From: Butyrivibrio sp.
Lineage (GTDB): Bacteria; Bacillota; Clostridia; Lachnospirales; Lachnospiraceae
Direction of reading: 5' to 3'
Assembly: GCF_017433805.1 (NCBI RefSeq)
Contig: NZ_JAFRGN010000007.1
Span: 186,001 to 250,000 of the forward strand
Length of the DNA: 64,000 nucleotides
In this document: positions 8,426-16,222 of the stretch, piece after piece
Layout: the number at the start of each line of letters is the position of its first letter
Position numbering within the stretch: position 1 is the stretch's first letter
Made by a program: the position numbers and the translations under genes
The notes under the pieces: model-generated
The model's database searches: none
The model's input: only the letters and a program-made list of their open reading frames with translations
Told to the model about the DNA's origin: nothing

Positions 8426-9838
8426 TTAGTTAGTTTCTGCAAAAACCCAAAATGCCGGCTTCGGCTTGTACAAATCATCAAAGAGCAGTGGGCATTGAGC
8501 CTTTTCCTTATTGCTGCCACCACCTACTGTAGATCTGTGCTGAAGCCATGAATACTTGTCAATTGTTCCCCAGAAGGTAATGCCCGTAACGTTCACTCCG
8601 GAATTCTGAACTGACTGAAGTGCATAATACTGAAGGTTGTAAGTCTTACGCATCTTCTCATATTCTTTTTCCTTGGACTCGGCACTACCATCGTAGTCGT
8701 CGCTGGAACTAAGATCCCATTCAGTTATCTGAATGTTTCCTACCACATCTCCATAAGCCTTGGCTGATGCCTCGACATCTGTATATGAAGGAGAATCAAC
8801 ACTGTAGTGTCCCTGCATTCCCATTGCCGTGATTCTCGTTCCAACTCCTGGCTCGCCTTCCTGTGATTTAACTTCCTGCAAAAGAGCTACAATTCCTTCT
8901 CGCTTCTTGGCTACGCATTCGTTGTAGTCGTTGTAGTAAAGTTCCAATTCAGCAGGCGCGTATTTATTAGCGTACTTAAATGCATTTATAATGAACTCTT
9001 CGCTTTGGTAAACATGCCACCAGCTGGAGTTATTACCATGTGTATCATTAGAAAGATCTTCGTTAGGATTCTCTGTATCTGTTCTGTAAGTTCCTGTAGC
9101 ATCTGAAACAGCTTCATTAACTACGTCCCATCCATAGAAAAGATCTTTGTAAGGACTGTTGTCCCCAGTGAAATGAGTAAGTACTTCTCTTATGTACCAC
9201 TCCTGTCTCTTGTCCATCTCCTGAGCTGATACATAAGGCTTGGTCTTGTCGTAGTCTTCATGGAAGAACCATTCGGGTGTCTGTGAATGCCACACCAGTA
9301 CATGCCCTCTTACCTTGATCTCTCTGTCGGGATGAACTTCATTCCACTTAACTAATTTATTAAGTATCTTCTCGGGATTACTGAAGTTCAGAACCGGTAC
9401 TGTAATAGTCTCACCGTTCAGCTCAGCTTCCTGAGTTCCCGGACATTTACCATTGCTATATCCAAATAGCGAATCCGGTTTAAGCTCATTTCCAAGAGTA
9501 ACTGCATTGAAGTGGGTCGTTACTAGATTCCATAATGGAATGTCCCATGGTTCCTTACCCGTTATCGCGCATCCGATCCGGCATCCCATTTTTTGCTCTA
9601 CGCAATCTCTAAGCGCCGGAATCGCCTCTTCTTCGCTCTCTTTATCCTGAGCGTCAGCTTCTACTTTATTCGATTCATCTGTGGAAGTATTGATAAGTGA
9701 ATTATCTGATGTTGCCGCAACACTCTCAGCCTCAGATGCCGTAGCTACTTGACTTTCCGTGGTCCCCCCACAGGCTGTAAGTGCCAGCATCACTGAAGCT
9801 GCCGTGATGGCAACTAAAGATTTGCCTCGTTTGTACAC
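8426..9838 (-). CDS. Lipoprotein endo-1,4-beta-xylanase, GH10
   Basis: A 470-residue GH10 enzyme that cleaves the beta-1,4-xylan backbone. The start is read as GTG at 9836-9838: a GGGAGG site lies upstream, and the downstream GH43 lipoprotein gene has the same arrangement. The signal peptide ends in a lipobox (LALTAC, Cys23) followed by a Ser/Thr/Glu-rich linker, so the enzyme is probably tethered outside the membrane. Catalytic residues are visible: Glu242 in WDVVNEAVS (acid/base) and Glu373 in ITEWDLS (nucleophile), with the GH10 feature GHVLVWHSQTP. It is the first gene of the ABC/NHL/YIP1 operon and is divergent from an AraC-type regulator, which strongly suggests induction by xylan breakdown products. 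Confidence 0.95.
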   Translation of the reverse strand: MYKRGKSLVAITAASVMLALTACGGTTESQVATASEAESVAATSDNSLINTSTDESNKVEADAQDKESEEEAIPALRDCVEQKMGCRIGCAITGKEPWDIPLWNLVTTHFNAVTLGNELKPDSLFGYSNGKCPGTQEAELNGETITVPVLNFSNPEKILNKLVKWNEVHPDREIKVRGHVLVWHSQTPEWFFHEDYDKTKPYVSAQEMDKRQEWYIREVLTHFTGDNSPYKDLFYGWDVVNEAVSDATGTYRTDTENPNEDLSNDTHGNNSSWWHVYQSEEFIINAFKYANKYAPAELELYYNDYNECVAKKREGIVALLQEVKSQEGEPGVGTRITAMGMQGHYSVDSPSYTDVEASAKAYGDVVGNIQITEWDLSSSDDYDGSAESKEKEYEKMRKTYNLQYYALQSVQNSGVNVTGITFWGTIDKYSWLQHRSTVGGGSNKEKAQCPLLFDDLYKPKPAFWVFAETN

Positions 9839-10042
9839 TTTCCTTTTGCCTCCCAGTAAATAATACTCAAAACTTGCTACCATCGACCCCCATCGACAAG
9901 TATAAGCATAAAGGCTTTGGTCCGCTATCGCCTACCATTTTTTGCCTGATGGTAATCAGATGTTGCTTTTTACTATCAAAAAATGCGGTACAGTTTTTGT
10001 GCACTTTTAACAAAATAGACTATAAAAATCATGCACCATTTA

Positions 10043-10082
10043 TTTAATGTGAGCACGAATCGGGCAATTATAGCAATATTTG
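10043..10082. promoter_or_regulatory. Candidate xylan-regulon operator, copy A
   Basis: TTTAATGTGA at 10043-10052 and TAGCAATATTTG at 10071-10082. Both strings recur, in the opposite order, in the other divergent glycosidase intergenic region (12974-12985 and 13016-13025). The second motif overlaps the xylanase extended -10. The AraC-family protein encoded next door is the obvious candidate ligand; this is inference. Confidence 0.45.
10067..10072 (-). promoter_or_regulatory. Extended -10 promoter of the xylanase operon
   Basis: On the minus strand TATAAT is preceded by TGC, an extended -10. No good -35 is seen at 16-18 bases, consistent with activator dependence. Confidence 0.45.
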
Positions 10083-10159
10083 ATAAGAATGATTTGTCAG
10101 AAAATGTTATTATTTGCTAGTAATTTATCTGCTATTTGAGTAATGGGGAGGATGATCAA

Positions 10160-11125
10160 ATGGCTAAGAATTCTGAGAACAATGTTACTTTAGATTACTA
10201 TCAGCAGAACACCGACTTCAGAGAGCGTTTTCTTGATGGTAATAATGAAAAAGCAATTTTTCCAAAGGATAGTTCAATCCGTATCTGGTACAACGAACAG
10301 GCTTATGACTATCCATCTCACTGGCACAATGCATTGGAGATCATTGCTCCAATCGACAACTACTATGATGTAGAGATTGAGGGAGAAATACATCGTGTTA
10401 AGGCCGGCGAGATTGTCTTTATTCCGCCTAGGAAATCCCACTATCTTCACGCGCCTAATACAGGAAGCAGATATGTGTGTCTCTTTGATATTGATTTCTT
10501 TTCATCAGTAAGAGGCTATTCAGGACTTATGAACATGCTCCAGGACTGCATTCATATTACACCTGAAGCATATGCTCCTATATATAATGAAATAATGGCT
10601 TTATTCTCACAGATTTGGAACGAGTATTTCCAGAAAACTGAGTTCTACGAGTTTTCAATTTACTCACATCTGTTCCAGATCATGACAATTCTGTCCAGGT
10701 ACAAGCTCAACAAGATCAATCTTTTCACTGAGTCTACACCTGTTAAGAGAAGAGAGTATTTTGAGAAGCTCAATACTGTTATCGACTACATCGATGAGAA
10801 CTATGCTTACGATATAACTCTTGAGGATGCTGCTTCCTACAGTGGCTTCTCCAAGTTCCATTTCTCCAGATTGTTCAAGGAGTACATGGGTTGTACCTTC
10901 TATGATTACCTTATTGGTCAGAGAATCAAAGCTACTGAGCTGCTGCTGACAAGAGATGATCTGTCAATTACAGATATCGCTCTGCAATCTGGATTCTCCA
11001 GTATCTCTACCTTTAATAGGACCTTTAAATTAAAGAAGGGATGCACTCCAGGTGAGTATCGTTCACTCTTCTCCGGTGGTCTCGGCAAAGAGAAAGGCGA
11101 TGTTTCTGCCAAGGTTGCGAAGTAA
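10160..11125 (+). CDS. AraC-family transcriptional regulator
   Basis: A 321-residue cytosolic regulator. The ATG at 10160 has GGGAGG eight bases upstream; an in-frame TTG at 10136 is not supported. The N-terminal part (about residues 40-130) is a cupin-like sensor: SHWHNALEIIAPIDNYYDVE, HRVKAGEIVFIPPRKSHYLH. The C-terminal 100 residues hold two helix-turn-helix motifs of the AraC/XylS type (ITLEDAASYSGFSKFHFSRL and LSITDIALQSGFSSISTFNR, then FKLKKGCTPGEYR). It is divergent from the xylanase operon and followed by a terminator shared with the convergent GH43 gene. The likely role is sugar-responsive activation of the flanking hemicellulase genes; the inducer is not deducible. Confidence 0.93.
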   Translation: MAKNSENNVTLDYYQQNTDFRERFLDGNNEKAIFPKDSSIRIWYNEQAYDYPSHWHNALEIIAPIDNYYDVEIEGEIHRVKAGEIVFIPPRKSHYLHAPNTGSRYVCLFDIDFFSSVRGYSGLMNMLQDCIHITPEAYAPIYNEIMALFSQIWNEYFQKTEFYEFSIYSHLFQIMTILSRYKLNKINLFTESTPVKRREYFEKLNTVIDYIDENYAYDITLEDAASYSGFSKFHFSRLFKEYMGCTFYDYLIGQRIKATELLLTRDDLSITDIALQSGFSSISTFNRTFKLKKGCTPGEYRSLFSGGLGKEKGDVSAKVAK

Positions 11126-11150
11126 TCAGGTTGGCGAATGCGAAAATGCA

Positions 11151-11197
11151 AAATGCAAAAACAGATAAGTGCCTTACGACGCTTATCTGTTTTTTCT
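11151..11197. terminator. Bidirectional terminator between araC-type gene and GH43 gene
   Basis: ACAGATAAG and CTTATCTGT form a nine-base-pair stem (11161-11190). A T-run follows on the plus strand, and an A-run precedes it, giving U-runs in both directions for the convergent genes. Confidence 0.85.
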
Positions 11198-11204
11198 TTA
11201 TTGA

Positions 11205-12830
11205 TTATCTTGCGATCCAACTGTATACATCATAGCCTTCACCAGCATATACAAAATATACGTTGTGCTCGCCGGTAATTGGCTGGTCGAATGTTGCTAC
11301 GGCCTTTACGCCATCAGCCTTTTCATTCTCAATTACTGCATAGCCTACAGCTTCAGCTGAAGGGCTGTCGAGGCAAACCTTAATAGCTCCTCGGAAGTCT
11401 CCGTTTGTGTTTGTTTCTTTTACATCAACTGTAAACTCTATCTCTTTTGCTCCAGTTGTTCCAAAATCAACTCCGGCAACACTTGTCCAGGCACCGTCTG
11501 TGATTCCTGTAAGGATCATATCTCCAGATCCGCACTTCTTGGCTGTCTCACCATACTGTTTTGTATTGATTCCAGCAGCATTTGAAAGAGTAACTGCCTT
11601 AACTTCTGTGTATGGATCAAGAGCCTTGAGCTGTGCCACGCCGGCTCTTGTACCTGTGCTCTTGGATGGCTCATTCTTGTCGTTAAGAAGAAGCTTATCT
11701 ACATTAGTGCTGCGGTAACCACCGTCCATATCAAGACCTTCCTCAAGAATTCTTGAGTGATATGTGATGTAGTATTCACCATTAAACTCAAACATGCAGT
11801 GATGGTTATTACCGCCACGGCCAAAGAATCTCTCAGGGTTCTTGAGAACTGCGTTACATCTCTCAAATGGTCCCATTGGAGAATCAGACTTCATAGTAAC
11901 AATCTCACCTGATTCAAAGCCAAGTTCAGAAGTTGCCTGTGGTGTCACATTGAAGTTCGAGCAATATGAATAGTAATATGTTCCGTCGATCTTATTGATT
12001 CCGGAATCCTCAAAAAGATAATCTACATTCTCAATGGCAATTGGATCTCCATCAAGACTCATCATATCATCCCCAAGCTTGCAGACTCTTGCTGTTCCCG
12101 GGTTCGCAGCCTTATCAGGAGAAGGAACTCCTCCTCCTACATAGATATAGCTGCTACCATCATCATCCATAAGCACTGCAGGGTCAAAGAGCCATGTAAC
12201 CTCTGCACAATTAGGAGTCTCTCTTGAAATAAGCGGCGTACCAAGTTCATCAACAAATGGTCCAACAGGTGAATCAGATGTGAGAACTCCGATACCATTT
12301 CCGTTATTGGCAAAGTATAAAAAGAACTTGTCCTTGCCATCAATGTTCTTATAAGCTGCAGCAGGTGCCCATGAGTTAGGTCCCCAGGATGCTGCGCCGG
12401 TCTTACCTGCAGCGTATACTGTTCCATGATCTGTCCAGTTAACAAGATCATCAGATGAAACTACATTAATAGTATTAATGTTGCCATATGTATTTTCTTT
12501 TACCGAACCATCAGCATTGTAGGATGGCTTGTCACCTGTCATATAAAGATATACTCTTCCGTCATAGACCAGTGCATATGGATCCGCACCAAAACGCTGT
12601 ACCATAACCGGGTTATGATCAGTTATAGGCTTAGCGCTCTTAATAAGCTCTATTCCATCAAACACTTCCTTAGGATCAACCACTGCCTGTGTCTCCTTTT
12701 CCATTTCTACACTCTCCTCTACGTTTGTTACTTCTTTTCCTTCATTTCCCTCATAAAAACCGCAACCACTTACTAGAAGGCTTGTAGCCAGGATCAAGCC
12801 CATAAAGCTCTTTAGGCTCCTTTTGTACAT
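11205..12830 (-). CDS. Lipoprotein GH43 glycosidase (beta-xylosidase/arabinofuranosidase type)
   Basis: A 541-residue exported lipoprotein: a signal peptide ends in LLVSGCGF (lipobox Cys), followed by a Glu-rich linker. The ATG at 12830 follows GGAGG by ten bases, mirroring the GH10 start. The catalytic five-bladed propeller begins near HNPVMVQRFGADPYALVYDG, whose ADPY holds the usual GH43 general-base Asp, and continues through WAPAAAY and a Glu-containing SYIYVGGG/YYSYCSNF region. The last 130 residues (EIEFTVDVKETNTNGDFRGA onward) look like a CBM6-type beta-sandwich. It should remove xylose or arabinose units from xylan fragments outside the cell. Substrate choice within GH43 cannot be fixed from sequence. 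It is divergent from the esterase-GH43 fusion gene. Confidence 0.9.
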   Translation of the reverse strand: MYKRSLKSFMGLILATSLLVSGCGFYEGNEGKEVTNVEESVEMEKETQAVVDPKEVFDGIELIKSAKPITDHNPVMVQRFGADPYALVYDGRVYLYMTGDKPSYNADGSVKENTYGNINTINVVSSDDLVNWTDHGTVYAAGKTGAASWGPNSWAPAAAYKNIDGKDKFFLYFANNGNGIGVLTSDSPVGPFVDELGTPLISRETPNCAEVTWLFDPAVLMDDDGSSYIYVGGGVPSPDKAANPGTARVCKLGDDMMSLDGDPIAIENVDYLFEDSGINKIDGTYYYSYCSNFNVTPQATSELGFESGEIVTMKSDSPMGPFERCNAVLKNPERFFGRGGNNHHCMFEFNGEYYITYHSRILEEGLDMDGGYRSTNVDKLLLNDKNEPSKSTGTRAGVAQLKALDPYTEVKAVTLSNAAGINTKQYGETAKKCGSGDMILTGITDGAWTSVAGVDFGTTGAKEIEFTVDVKETNTNGDFRGAIKVCLDSPSAEAVGYAVIENEKADGVKAVATFDQPITGEHNVYFVYAGEGYDVYSWIAR

Positions 12831-13121
12831 ATTTCTTTTGCCTCCAAAAAAATCATTTGTGTCATTTGCTCTAAACACTATAAAGGGTAAAAAATAATAT
12901 AACCACTAAATAATTGCTGAATTAATCTCGCAAATTGCGCAAGCTCATAAGTTAGCAAAGAATTGAGAATTCCTAGCAATATTTGGGTGGATGATAAGGC
13001 TGGGATAAAGATAAATTTAATGTGAATATATTCTTATTATGAAGAAACAGAAATCTGCTATCACTGCTGCAGATTTAGATTTATAGCAAAAGAAACATAT
13101 AAGATATCGGGGAGACACACT
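12831..13121. other. Divergent regulatory region between GH43 and esterase-GH43 genes
   Basis: 291 bases, AT-rich, no gene. It carries second copies of the two motifs seen at 10043-10082: TAGCAATATTTG at 12974-12985 and TTTAATGTGA at 13016-13025. No strong sigma-A promoter is obvious in either direction, consistent with activator control. The plus-strand ribosome site GGGGAG lies just before 13122. Confidence 0.6.
12974..13025. promoter_or_regulatory. Candidate xylan-regulon operator, copy B
   Basis: Exact 12-base and 10-base matches to motifs upstream of the xylanase operon, in swapped order and with a different gap. The occurrence in both divergent glycosidase regions supports a shared regulator; the binding protein is inferred. 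Confidence 0.45.
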
Positions 13122-15986
13122 ATGCTTAGAGAAACTACAGTCAAAAACGGCAAAGTCAGAGGTCAGGCCGGAACTGACCCCAGAATCACAGTCTATAAGG
13201 GAATCCCATTTGCAGCCAAACCAATCGGCGAGAACAGATGGCGCGCTCCACAGCCATGTCCAGACTGGGATGGTGTACTTGATGCCTACAATTTTGGCCC
13301 CATTTCATATCAGGACAGACCTGGAATGGGCACAGATATTTATTGTAGAGAATGGCACGTTGATCCAGAAGTTGAGATAAGCGAAGACTGTCTCTATCTG
13401 AACATTTGGACACCTGCTAAAAAGACAGATGAAAAGCTTCCAGTTCTCGTGTGGTATTTCGGCGGTGCTTTCCAGTGGGGATACACAGCAGAGATGGAAT
13501 TTAACGGAGAGCAGCTGGCTAAGCGTGGAATCGTTGTTGTAAGTGTTGCTTACAGACTTAACTGCTTCGGTTTCCTTGCTCATCCTTCTATTACAAAAGA
13601 GGCTCCAGAAGCTCCTTCTAACTTTGGTCTTATGGATCAGTGCGCAGGACTTAACTGGGTTCATGACAATATTGCAGCTTTCGGAGGCGACCCTGATCAT
13701 ATCACTATTTCTGGTCAGTCTGCAGGCGGTTCCAGCGTTATGCACCAGTTGACACACAAGGGCAACGAGAAGCTCATCAAGGGCGCTGCTATTTTCAGCG
13801 GAATCATCAGACCTTCTGATCCTTCCGTAGATATATTCAAACCTCTTAACCTGACACAGGCTGAGAAGATCGGCGAAGAGTTCTTTGAGTGTCTTGGTGT
13901 CAAGAGCCTTGAAGAAGCAAGAGCGCTTACTCAGGAAGAAGTATTTAACGGTTACAACCGCTTTGTAGCTAACCATCCTAGAATGTTCCCTATTCAGGAC
14001 GGCGTATTCTGCATGGATGATCCTGTTCAGCTCTTTATCGACAGAAAGTGCGCAGATGTTCCTGTTATGGCAGGTAACACAACAGACGAGTTCTCAGCTG
14101 CAGGTGTCAACACTGTTGAAAAGTCCGTTAAGTCAGTGTTTGATGCTGCTGGCAAGAATGCTCCAGACCAGAACTTCTATTATTATAGATTTGATCCTGA
14201 GATTCCTGGAGACGGACATCCTGGCGACAACTTCCCAGGCACCTTCCACTCCTGCGATCTGTGGTTCTTCTTTAACTCAATAGATAAGTGCTCAAGAGCC
14301 TACAGAGGTAAGCACTTCGATCTTGCAAGACAGATGTGTGACTATTACGCAAACTTCATTAAGACTGGTGATCCTAACAACACAGGCGATAAGTACATCA
14401 TCCTTCTTCCAGAAGTACGCAGCGTAGAAAAAGATAACGGCGATCTTCAGCTTAATTACGATTACAAGTGCCGTGATAAAGAAGCTCTTCCACAGTGGCT
14501 TCCATTCAAAGCTGACAGCAGATATGAGATGGAATTCCTTGGAAACGGCGCTGCTCCTAAGTTTGAAGGTGGTATCAGACAGGGTAGCAAGAAGCAGGCA
14601 GTTAACCCTTATCTTCCATCATGGGAGTACATTCCAGACGGCGAGCCTTATGTATTTAACAATCGCGTTTATGTATATGGCTCACACGATCTGTATCAGG
14701 GCGAGACTTTCTGTCTTGGTGACTATGTAACCTGGTCTGCTCCAATCGATGACCTTGGCAACTGGCACTACGAGGGAGTTATCTATCCTAAGCTTGCTGA
14801 TCCTATTAACAGAAATGGCAACATGTGTCTCTATGCTCCTGACTTAACAGTTGGTCCTGATGGCAGATACTACTTATATTATGTACTTGATAAGGTAAGC
14901 GTTGTATCAGTTGCTGTAAGCGATACTCCTGCTGGTCCTTTCGAGTTCTACGGTTATGTTCACTATGAGGATGGTACAAGACTCGGTGAAAGAGCCGGCG
15001 ATGAGCCACAGTTTGACCCAGGTGTTCTGACAGAAGGCAATGATACATATCTTTTCACTGGTTTCTGCGGACAGGGTGACAAGTCAAGACACGGTGCAAT
15101 GCTGACAGTTCTTGATAAGGACATGCTCACCATCAAAAAAGATCCTGAGTTTGTTGCACCTGGTAACTGCTATAGCGAAGGTACAGGCTATGAGGGACAT
15201 GCATTCTTCGAGGCTCCTTCTATCAGAAAGCATGATGATACTTACTACTTCATCTATTCTTCAGAAGTTATGCACGAGCTCTGCTATGCTACTTCCAAGA
15301 GCCCACTTGGCCCTTACACCTACGGCGGCGTAATCATTTCTAACTCAGACCTTCACATTGACAGCTACAAGAAGGCCGAGGAAGCTACAGCATACGGTGC
15401 TAACAACCACGGTAGTATCGTAGAAATCGGCAGCGATTGGTATATCTTTTACCATAGACATACAAATGGAACCTGGTTCTCACGTCAGGGCTGCGCTGAG
15501 AAAATTCACTTCGAGGCAGATGGTTCCATCAAGCAGGTTGAGATCACATCTTGCGGACTTAACGGCGGACCACTTTCAGATGTTGGCGAGTATCCTTCAT
15601 ACATTGCCTGCAACATCTTTACTGATGAGCACAAGCTTTATGTTGAGCCAGGCGCTCCACGTGTAGTTCAGGAAGGCGGCGACGGAGATGCTAATGTTGG
15701 CTACATCAAGGCTATCGTAGATACAACAACTATTGGCTTTAAGTATTTTGATGTTAAGGATGCTACTGGTCTTCGAATCAGAACCAGAGCTTACTTCGAC
15801 GGATGCTTCGATGTTAAGACAAGTCTTGACGGTGAAGTTATCGGCCAGATCAAGGCTAATGGTTCTAATATCTGGGAAGCACACGAGTGCAAATTCGCAG
15901 AAAAGTTAAATGGTGTGCACGCTCTTTACCTGCGTTATAATGGAAGCGGTAGTTGTTCACTCGCTAGTATTGAGTGGCTCCACTAA
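13122..15986 (+). CDS. Carboxylesterase type B - GH43 fusion, cytosolic
   Basis: A 954-residue two-enzyme protein with no signal peptide. Residues 1 to about 480 are a type-B carboxylesterase: YKGIPFAAKPIGENRWRAP, EDCLYLNIWTP, VWYFGGAF as the oxyanion element, nucleophile Ser200 in ISGQSAGGSS, and a probable catalytic His in GTFHSCDLWFF. From about residue 492 a GH43 propeller follows (NPYLPSWEYIPDGEPYVFNN, YAPDLTVGPDGRYYLYYVLD, EAPSIRKHDDTYYFIYSS). The last 130 residues are CBM6-like. The ATG at 13122 follows GGGGAG. Acetyl or feruloyl groups and xylose/arabinose side chains on imported oligosaccharides could be removed by one polypeptide, which fits the adjacent importer. The pairing of activities is read from sequence; the substrates are inferred. 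Confidence 0.88.
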   Translation: MLRETTVKNGKVRGQAGTDPRITVYKGIPFAAKPIGENRWRAPQPCPDWDGVLDAYNFGPISYQDRPGMGTDIYCREWHVDPEVEISEDCLYLNIWTPAKKTDEKLPVLVWYFGGAFQWGYTAEMEFNGEQLAKRGIVVVSVAYRLNCFGFLAHPSITKEAPEAPSNFGLMDQCAGLNWVHDNIAAFGGDPDHITISGQSAGGSSVMHQLTHKGNEKLIKGAAIFSGIIRPSDPSVDIFKPLNLTQAEKIGEEFFECLGVKSLEEARALTQEEVFNGYNRFVANHPRMFPIQDGVFCMDDPVQLFIDRKCADVPVMAGNTTDEFSAAGVNTVEKSVKSVFDAAGKNAPDQNFYYYRFDPEIPGDGHPGDNFPGTFHSCDLWFFFNSIDKCSRAYRGKHFDLARQMCDYYANFIKTGDPNNTGDKYIILLPEVRSVEKDNGDLQLNYDYKCRDKEALPQWLPFKADSRYEMEFLGNGAAPKFEGGIRQGSKKQAVNPYLPSWEYIPDGEPYVFNNRVYVYGSHDLYQGETFCLGDYVTWSAPIDDLGNWHYEGVIYPKLADPINRNGNMCLYAPDLTVGPDGRYYLYYVLDKVSVVSVAVSDTPAGPFEFYGYVHYEDGTRLGERAGDEPQFDPGVLTEGNDTYLFTGFCGQGDKSRHGAMLTVLDKDMLTIKKDPEFVAPGNCYSEGTGYEGHAFFEAPSIRKHDDTYYFIYSSEVMHELCYATSKSPLGPYTYGGVIISNSDLHIDSYKKAEEATAYGANNHGSIVEIGSDWYIFYHRHTNGTWFSRQGCAEKIHFEADGSIKQVEITSCGLNGGPLSDVGEYPSYIACNIFTDEHKLYVEPGAPRVVQEGGDGDANVGYIKAIVDTTTIGFKYFDVKDATGLRIRTRAYFDGCFDVKTSLDGEVIGQIKANGSNIWEAHECKFAEKLNGVHALYLRYNGSGSCSLASIEWLH

Positions 15987-16004
15987 TTTATAGATTAACT
16001 GGAC

Positions 16005-16186
16005 GTTCTGTGAGTTGAAGCTGCTCCAGGATATACAGGTTAATACTCATGGTTCTAAGCATTCCATCAAGCCCAGAGAATCAATTGTTTCGTGCATGGG
16101 CACTCACAATTGATTGGTCTTGATTCCATAGAACCAAAATCGTTTTAACTCTGTATATCCTGATCGCAGACACATACTCGCAGAAC
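16005..16186. repeat. 182-nt multi-arm imperfect palindrome between glycosidase genes
   Basis: Nested inverted repeats pair in order: GTTCTGTGAGT (16005-16015) with ACTCGCAGAAC (16176-16186); AGGATATACAG (16028-16038) with CTGTATATCCT (16151-16161); GTTAA (16039-16043) with TTAAC (16145-16149); TGGTTCTA (16050-16057) with TAGAACCA (16129-16136); ATCAAG (16066-16071) with CTTGAT (16119-16124); AATCAATTGT (16079-16088) with ACAATTGATT (16106-16115); and GTGC/GCAC at the tip. No T-run follows, so it is not a simple terminator. It could be a MITE-like element, an mRNA-stabilising or processing hairpin, or a structured RNA. Confidence 0.8.
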
Positions 16187-16222
16187 TGTACACTAAAAGC
16201 TCTAAAAATATGAGGTTACATT

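Larger units (their letters stand above)
9839..10159. other. Divergent regulatory region between xylanase operon and AraC regulator
   Basis: 321 bases without a gene. On the minus strand an extended -10 (TGC TATAAT) lies at 10067-10072, giving a xylanase leader of about 220 bases. In the leader, CATCGAC is repeated at 9881-9887 and 9891-9897, exactly one helical turn apart. Overlapping short inverted repeats around 9933-9963 (CTGAT/ATCAG and ACCAT/ATGGT) could form alternative hairpins. No convincing promoter for the regulator gene was identified on the plus strand. Confidence 0.6.

Noticed and set aside
13305-13976. 223-codon open frame antisense to the esterase domain
   Set aside because: Shadow of the real gene; no ribosome site or recognisable domain.
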